DNA of 7,792 bases, taken from NCBI GenBank assembly GCA_947461155.1, contig CANHKE010000052.1, positions 1-7,792 on the forward strand, read 5' to 3'. The notes under the pieces were generated by a model that saw nothing but the letters and a program-made list of their open reading frames with translations, made no database searches and was not told the DNA's origin. The translations under genes and the position numbers were made by a program. This document shows, piece by piece, positions 5,506 to 7,792 of the stretch. The DNA comes from Cytophagaceae bacterium (lineage in GTDB: Bacteria; Bacteroidota; Bacteroidia; Cytophagales; Spirosomataceae). The stretch's first letter is position 1. Every line of letters begins with the position of its first letter.

Positions 5506-7179
5506 ATGCAATCACACAGTTTACAACTGCTCGATTACCTTGTCTTTTTGTTTTATTTCATCGTCGTTTCAGGCTATGGTTACTGGATTTACAACAAGAA
5601 AAAATCAAAAATTGCAGACTCAAACGATTTCTTTTTAGCGGAAGGATCTTTAACCTGGTGGGCCATTGGATCGTCATTAATTGCCTCTAATATTTCAGCA
5701 GAACAGTTTATTGGTACTTCTGGTGATGGTTTCCAAATGGGTTTAGCCATCGCCACCTATGAGTGGATGGCGGCAGCGACGCTTTTGATTGTTGCGATTT
5801 TCTTCATGCCGATTTATCTGAAGAACAAGATATTCACGATGCCACAGTTTTTGAATAGACGTTATAATTCGACGGTGAGTTTAATTATGGCTGTCTTTTG
5901 GTTATTGTTATATATCGCGGTGAATTTAACGTCAATTTTGTATTTAGGTGCTTTAGCGGTTTCTACGATTTCAGGATTAGATTTCACCATGTGTATGATT
6001 GCCATGTCGGTATTTGCCATTATTATTACCCTGGGAGGTATGAAAGTGATTGGCTACACGGATGTGATTCAAGTTATTTTCTTGGTTTTAGGAGGTTTAG
6101 TTACTTCTTATTTAGCCTTGAATTTAGTTTCAGAGCGTTTTGGAGGCGAAGGTGTGATGAATGGTATGAATCATTTAATGACCAAGGCGCCGGATCATTT
6201 TCATATGATTTTCAACAAAGACAATGCGAATTACCCTTCACTACCAGGTTTAGCCGTGTTAATTGGGGGTATGTGGATTGTCAATCTAAACTATTGGGGT
6301 TGTAATCAATACATTACGCAAAGAGCATTAGGGGCTGATTTGCCTACGGCGCGTAACGGAATCATGTTTGCCGCTTTCTTAAAAATGATGATGCCAATTA
6401 TCGTGGTTTTGCCAGGTATTGCCGCTTATTTATTGTGGAAAGATGGTATGTTCCAAGAGGAAATGATGAAGGATGGTGTTTTAAGTAAGGATAATGCATA
6501 TCCGGTGTTATTGAATTTATTACCCGTAGGTTTGAAAGGTTTATCCTTCGCAGCCTTGACAGCAGCCGTGGTTGCTTCAATGGCGGGTAAAGCGAATTCG
6601 ATTTCTACGATTTTTACGTTAGATATCTACAAGAATTACATCAATCCCAATGCATCTGAAAAGCAATTGGTTTCGATTGGTCGTCTGGCGGTTGTTGCCG
6701 CTACGGTCATTGCGGTATTAATTGCGCCTTTCATGGGTATTGATAAGAAAGGCGGTTTCCAATTCATTCAAGAATATACCGGCTATTTTTCACCGGGTAT
6801 CTTTGCCTTATTTATCATGGGATTCTTCTGGAAACGGACTACATCAAAGGCTGCTTTATTCGCATTGCTTGGTGGGGTAACATTTTCCATCGTATCCAAG
6901 TATATTCCCACGTGGACGGGCGTTACAGATAGTATTTTCTATACATCTTTCCAAGACGCGGATGGCGTTTATGTGATTCCATTTATTGATCGCATGGGCT
7001 GGGTATTTACTTTCTGTATCACGTCGATGGTAGTCATTTCCTTACTCGATCCAGAATCGAAGAACAATCCAAAAGGCTTGGAGATCGATGCGAAGATGTT
7101 CAAACTCGCACCTTCGTTTATCGTAGGTTCTGTGATTATTGTGATGATGTTGTTGATGCTTTATACGTATTTCTGGTAG
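5506..7179 (+). CDS. Sodium/solute symporter, SSS family, vSGLT-like (probable Na+/sugar cotransporter)
   Basis: This is a 557-residue inner-membrane protein with about 14 hydrophobic segments (roughly 9-29, 47-62, 78-103, 122-150, 160-180, 183-208, 245-272, 284-310, 341-360, 391-412, 425-442, 446-464, 495-514, 533-557). It follows the LeuT-fold Vibrio vSGLT closely along its whole length. Residues that hold galactose in vSGLT are kept: Gln67 in SAEQFIG, Glu86 in YEW, Asn260, Tyr263 and Trp264 in VNLNYWG, Lys293 in AAFLK, and Gln422 in IQEYTG. The Na2-site serine (vSGLT Ser365) corresponds to Ser358 in VASMAGKANS. This pattern points to a sugar rather than to proline, pantothenate or acetate. 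The sugar cannot be named from sequence. The gene stands alone on its strand and ends in a strong terminator at 7256-7286. The ATG fits the family start. Confidence 0.9.
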   Translation: MQSHSLQLLDYLVFLFYFIVVSGYGYWIYNKKKSKIADSNDFFLAEGSLTWWAIGSSLIASNISAEQFIGTSGDGFQMGLAIATYEWMAAATLLIVAIFFMPIYLKNKIFTMPQFLNRRYNSTVSLIMAVFWLLLYIAVNLTSILYLGALAVSTISGLDFTMCMIAMSVFAIIITLGGMKVIGYTDVIQVIFLVLGGLVTSYLALNLVSERFGGEGVMNGMNHLMTKAPDHFHMIFNKDNANYPSLPGLAVLIGGMWIVNLNYWGCNQYITQRALGADLPTARNGIMFAAFLKMMMPIIVVLPGIAAYLLWKDGMFQEEMMKDGVLSKDNAYPVLLNLLPVGLKGLSFAALTAAVVASMAGKANSISTIFTLDIYKNYINPNASEKQLVSIGRLAVVAATVIAVLIAPFMGIDKKGGFQFIQEYTGYFSPGIFALFIMGFFWKRTTSKAALFALLGGVTFSIVSKYIPTWTGVTDSIFYTSFQDADGVYVIPFIDRMGWVFTFCITSMVVISLLDPESKNNPKGLEIDAKMFKLAPSFIVGSVIIVMMLLMLYTYFW

Positions 7180-7250
7180 TAAGAAATAGGAGGTAAGAAG
7201 TAAGAGGTAAGAGGTAAGAGGTAAGAAGTAAGAGGTAAAAAAGTAAGTGC
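7180..7250 (+). repeat. 7-bp tandem repeat array TAAGAGG/TAAGAAG, left arm
   Basis: About ten 7-base units start directly after the symporter stop codon. The clean core (7194-7235) is AAG, AGG, AGG, AGG, AAG, AGG, giving only the last three bases of each TAAG-type unit. Degenerate units lie at both ends (TAAGAAA, TAGGAGG, then TAAAAAAG and TAAGTGC). A matching array on the opposite strand lies at 7319-7374. Bases 7207-7238 are identical over 32 bp to the reverse complement of 7337-7368. Confidence 0.92.
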
Positions 7251-7255
7251 ATTCT

Positions 7256-7286
7256 AACCCCGGGATTATTTCCGGGGTTTTTTTTT
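7256..7286 (+). terminator. Rho-independent terminator of the symporter gene
   Basis: A perfect 8-bp stem, AACCCCGG (7256-7263) with CCGGGGTT (7272-7279), has an eight-base loop and runs into nine T residues (7278-7286). It lies 76 bp after the symporter stop codon. It is a strong terminator on the + strand only, because the minus strand lacks a T run on its far side. Confidence 0.9.
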
Positions 7287-7289
7287 AAT

Positions 7290-7322
7290 AAAAAAGGTAC
7301 CCAAAGTTTTCACCCGGGCACC
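7290..7322 (-). terminator. Rho-independent terminator of acs
   Basis: On the minus strand GGTGCCC (7322 to 7316) pairs with GGGTACC (7302 to 7296), six Watson-Crick pairs and one G-U, with a 13-base loop. Six T residues follow (7295 to 7290). It lies about 60 bases past the acs stop codon and back to back with the symporter terminator. On this strand the 7-bp repeat array is transcribed before the terminator. Confidence 0.75.
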
Positions 7323-7374
7323 TAACCTCTTACTTCTTACCTCTTACTTCTTACCTCTTACCTCTTACATCTTA
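7319..7374 (-). repeat. 7-bp tandem repeat array TAAGAGG/TAAGAAG, right arm (inverted)
   Basis: Eight 7-base units read on the minus strand as TAAGATG, AGG, AGG, AAG, AGG, AAG, AGG (last three bases of each TAAG-type unit) and a degenerate TTAGGTG. Together with the left array at 7180-7250 it forms a large inverted repeat around the two terminators. It begins 7 bp beyond the acs stop codon, and its outer edge overlaps the arm of the acs terminator by four bases. Confidence 0.92.
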
Positions 7375-7381
7375 ATTCACT

Positions 7382-7792
7382 TCATAGCGCCCCCCCAATA
7401 ATCGAATCCACCACGCTCGGATCTAGCAACGTAGACGTATCGCCTAAGCTACCAAATTCGCCCTCTGCGACCTTGCGCAAAATACGACGCATGATTTTAC
7501 CTGAACGCGTTTTGGGTAAGCCAGTCACAAATTGAATCTTGTCTGGTTTGGCGATTGGGCCAATGACGCGTGCAACTGTCGCTAAAATATCTTTACGCGT
7601 TAATTCATCGTTGATGGTCGGATGTTCGCAAATCACATAGGCATAGATTCCTTGTCCTTTGATGTCATGTGGATATCCCACAACCGCAGATTCAATCACA
7701 CCTGTGTGCATGTTGATGGCATTTTCTACTTCAGCCGTACCGATGCGGTGGCCTGAAATGTTCATGACGTCATCGACCCGACCGGTGATGCG
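7382..7792 (-). CDS. acs: Acetyl-CoA synthetase, C-terminal part (partial)
   Basis: The last 136 residues of a gene that begins beyond the right edge; the frame is open from base 7792 to the TGA at 7382-7384. It carries the hinge and C-terminal domain of AMP-forming acetyl-CoA synthetase: [22 protein letters not shown] at visible residues 2-23, then [11 protein letters not shown], where Lys99 of the fragment is the catalytic lysine that is acetylated to switch the enzyme off in other bacteria. The enzyme makes acetyl-CoA from acetate, ATP and CoA in the cytosol. The close match to the Acs rather than propionyl-CoA synthetase pattern, and the tail [11 protein letters not shown], support this, but the acyl-pocket residues are outside the window. 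It converges on the symporter gene across the inverted-repeat region. Confidence 0.92.
   Translation of the reverse strand, partial: RITGRVDDVMNISGHRIGTAEVENAINMHTGVIESAVVGYPHDIKGQGIYAYVICEHPTINDELTRKDILATVARVIGPIAKPDKIQFVTGLPKTRSGKIMRRILRKVAEGEFGSLGDTSTLLDPSVVDSIIGGAL

Noticed and set aside
5898..6305. Open frame of 135 codons on the + strand inside the symporter gene
   Set aside because: It lies in another frame of a well-supported membrane protein gene and has the Phe/Tyr/Arg-rich make-up of a shadow frame.
7180..7374. CRISPR array
   Set aside because: The units are 7 bp in direct tandem with no spacers, in two inverted blocks, and there are no cas genes nearby.

Overview
The window looks like a piece of a Bacteroidota chromosome, probably from the Cytophagales side of the phylum. 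This rests on protein resemblance to that phylum as I remember it (ClpB tail, the MHNN-type start of the NFACT protein, the vSGLT-like symporter), on candidate promoters of the TTTG-N19-TAnnTTTG type, and on gene starts without clear Shine-Dalgarno sequences. The genus cannot be fixed from the sequence alone. Coding density is high, and both ends of the window cut through genes.

Layout: (1) bases 1-181 are the 3' end of clpB on the + strand. (2) 182-316 is a convergent intergenic region packed with inverted repeats: two near-identical GC-rich hairpins, a third small hairpin, and a fragment of a second repeat type. (3) 317-3838 is a run of minus-strand genes. In transcription order these are yigZ, a DUF4160/DUF2442 pair that resembles a toxin-antitoxin module, a FAH-family dehydratase, and an alpha-ketoglutarate semialdehyde dehydrogenase. 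(4) 3862-7179 carries two + strand genes: an RqcH/NFACT protein divergent from yigZ, and a vSGLT-type sodium/solute symporter. (5) 7180-7381 is a second convergent intergenic region. It has two back-to-back terminators enclosed by inverted arrays of a 7-bp repeat. (6) 7382-7792 is the 3' end of acs (acetyl-CoA synthetase) on the minus strand.

How the genes work together: the dehydratase and the semialdehyde dehydrogenase overlap by ATGA and together form the last two steps of a Weimberg-type pathway (2-keto-3-deoxy-pentonate to alpha-ketoglutarate semialdehyde to alpha-ketoglutarate). The pentose dehydrogenase and pentonate dehydratase are not in view. The symporter could import a sugar, but nothing in the sequence ties it to that pathway. 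RqcH (rescue of stalled 60S/50S-nascent chain complexes) sits head to head with a YigZ/IMPACT protein, whose eukaryotic relatives act in translation stress. That makes the pair a possible functional neighbourhood.

No clearly new multi-gene system is visible. The least explained items are the two repeat-filled convergent intergenic regions and the small DUF4160/DUF2442 pair.
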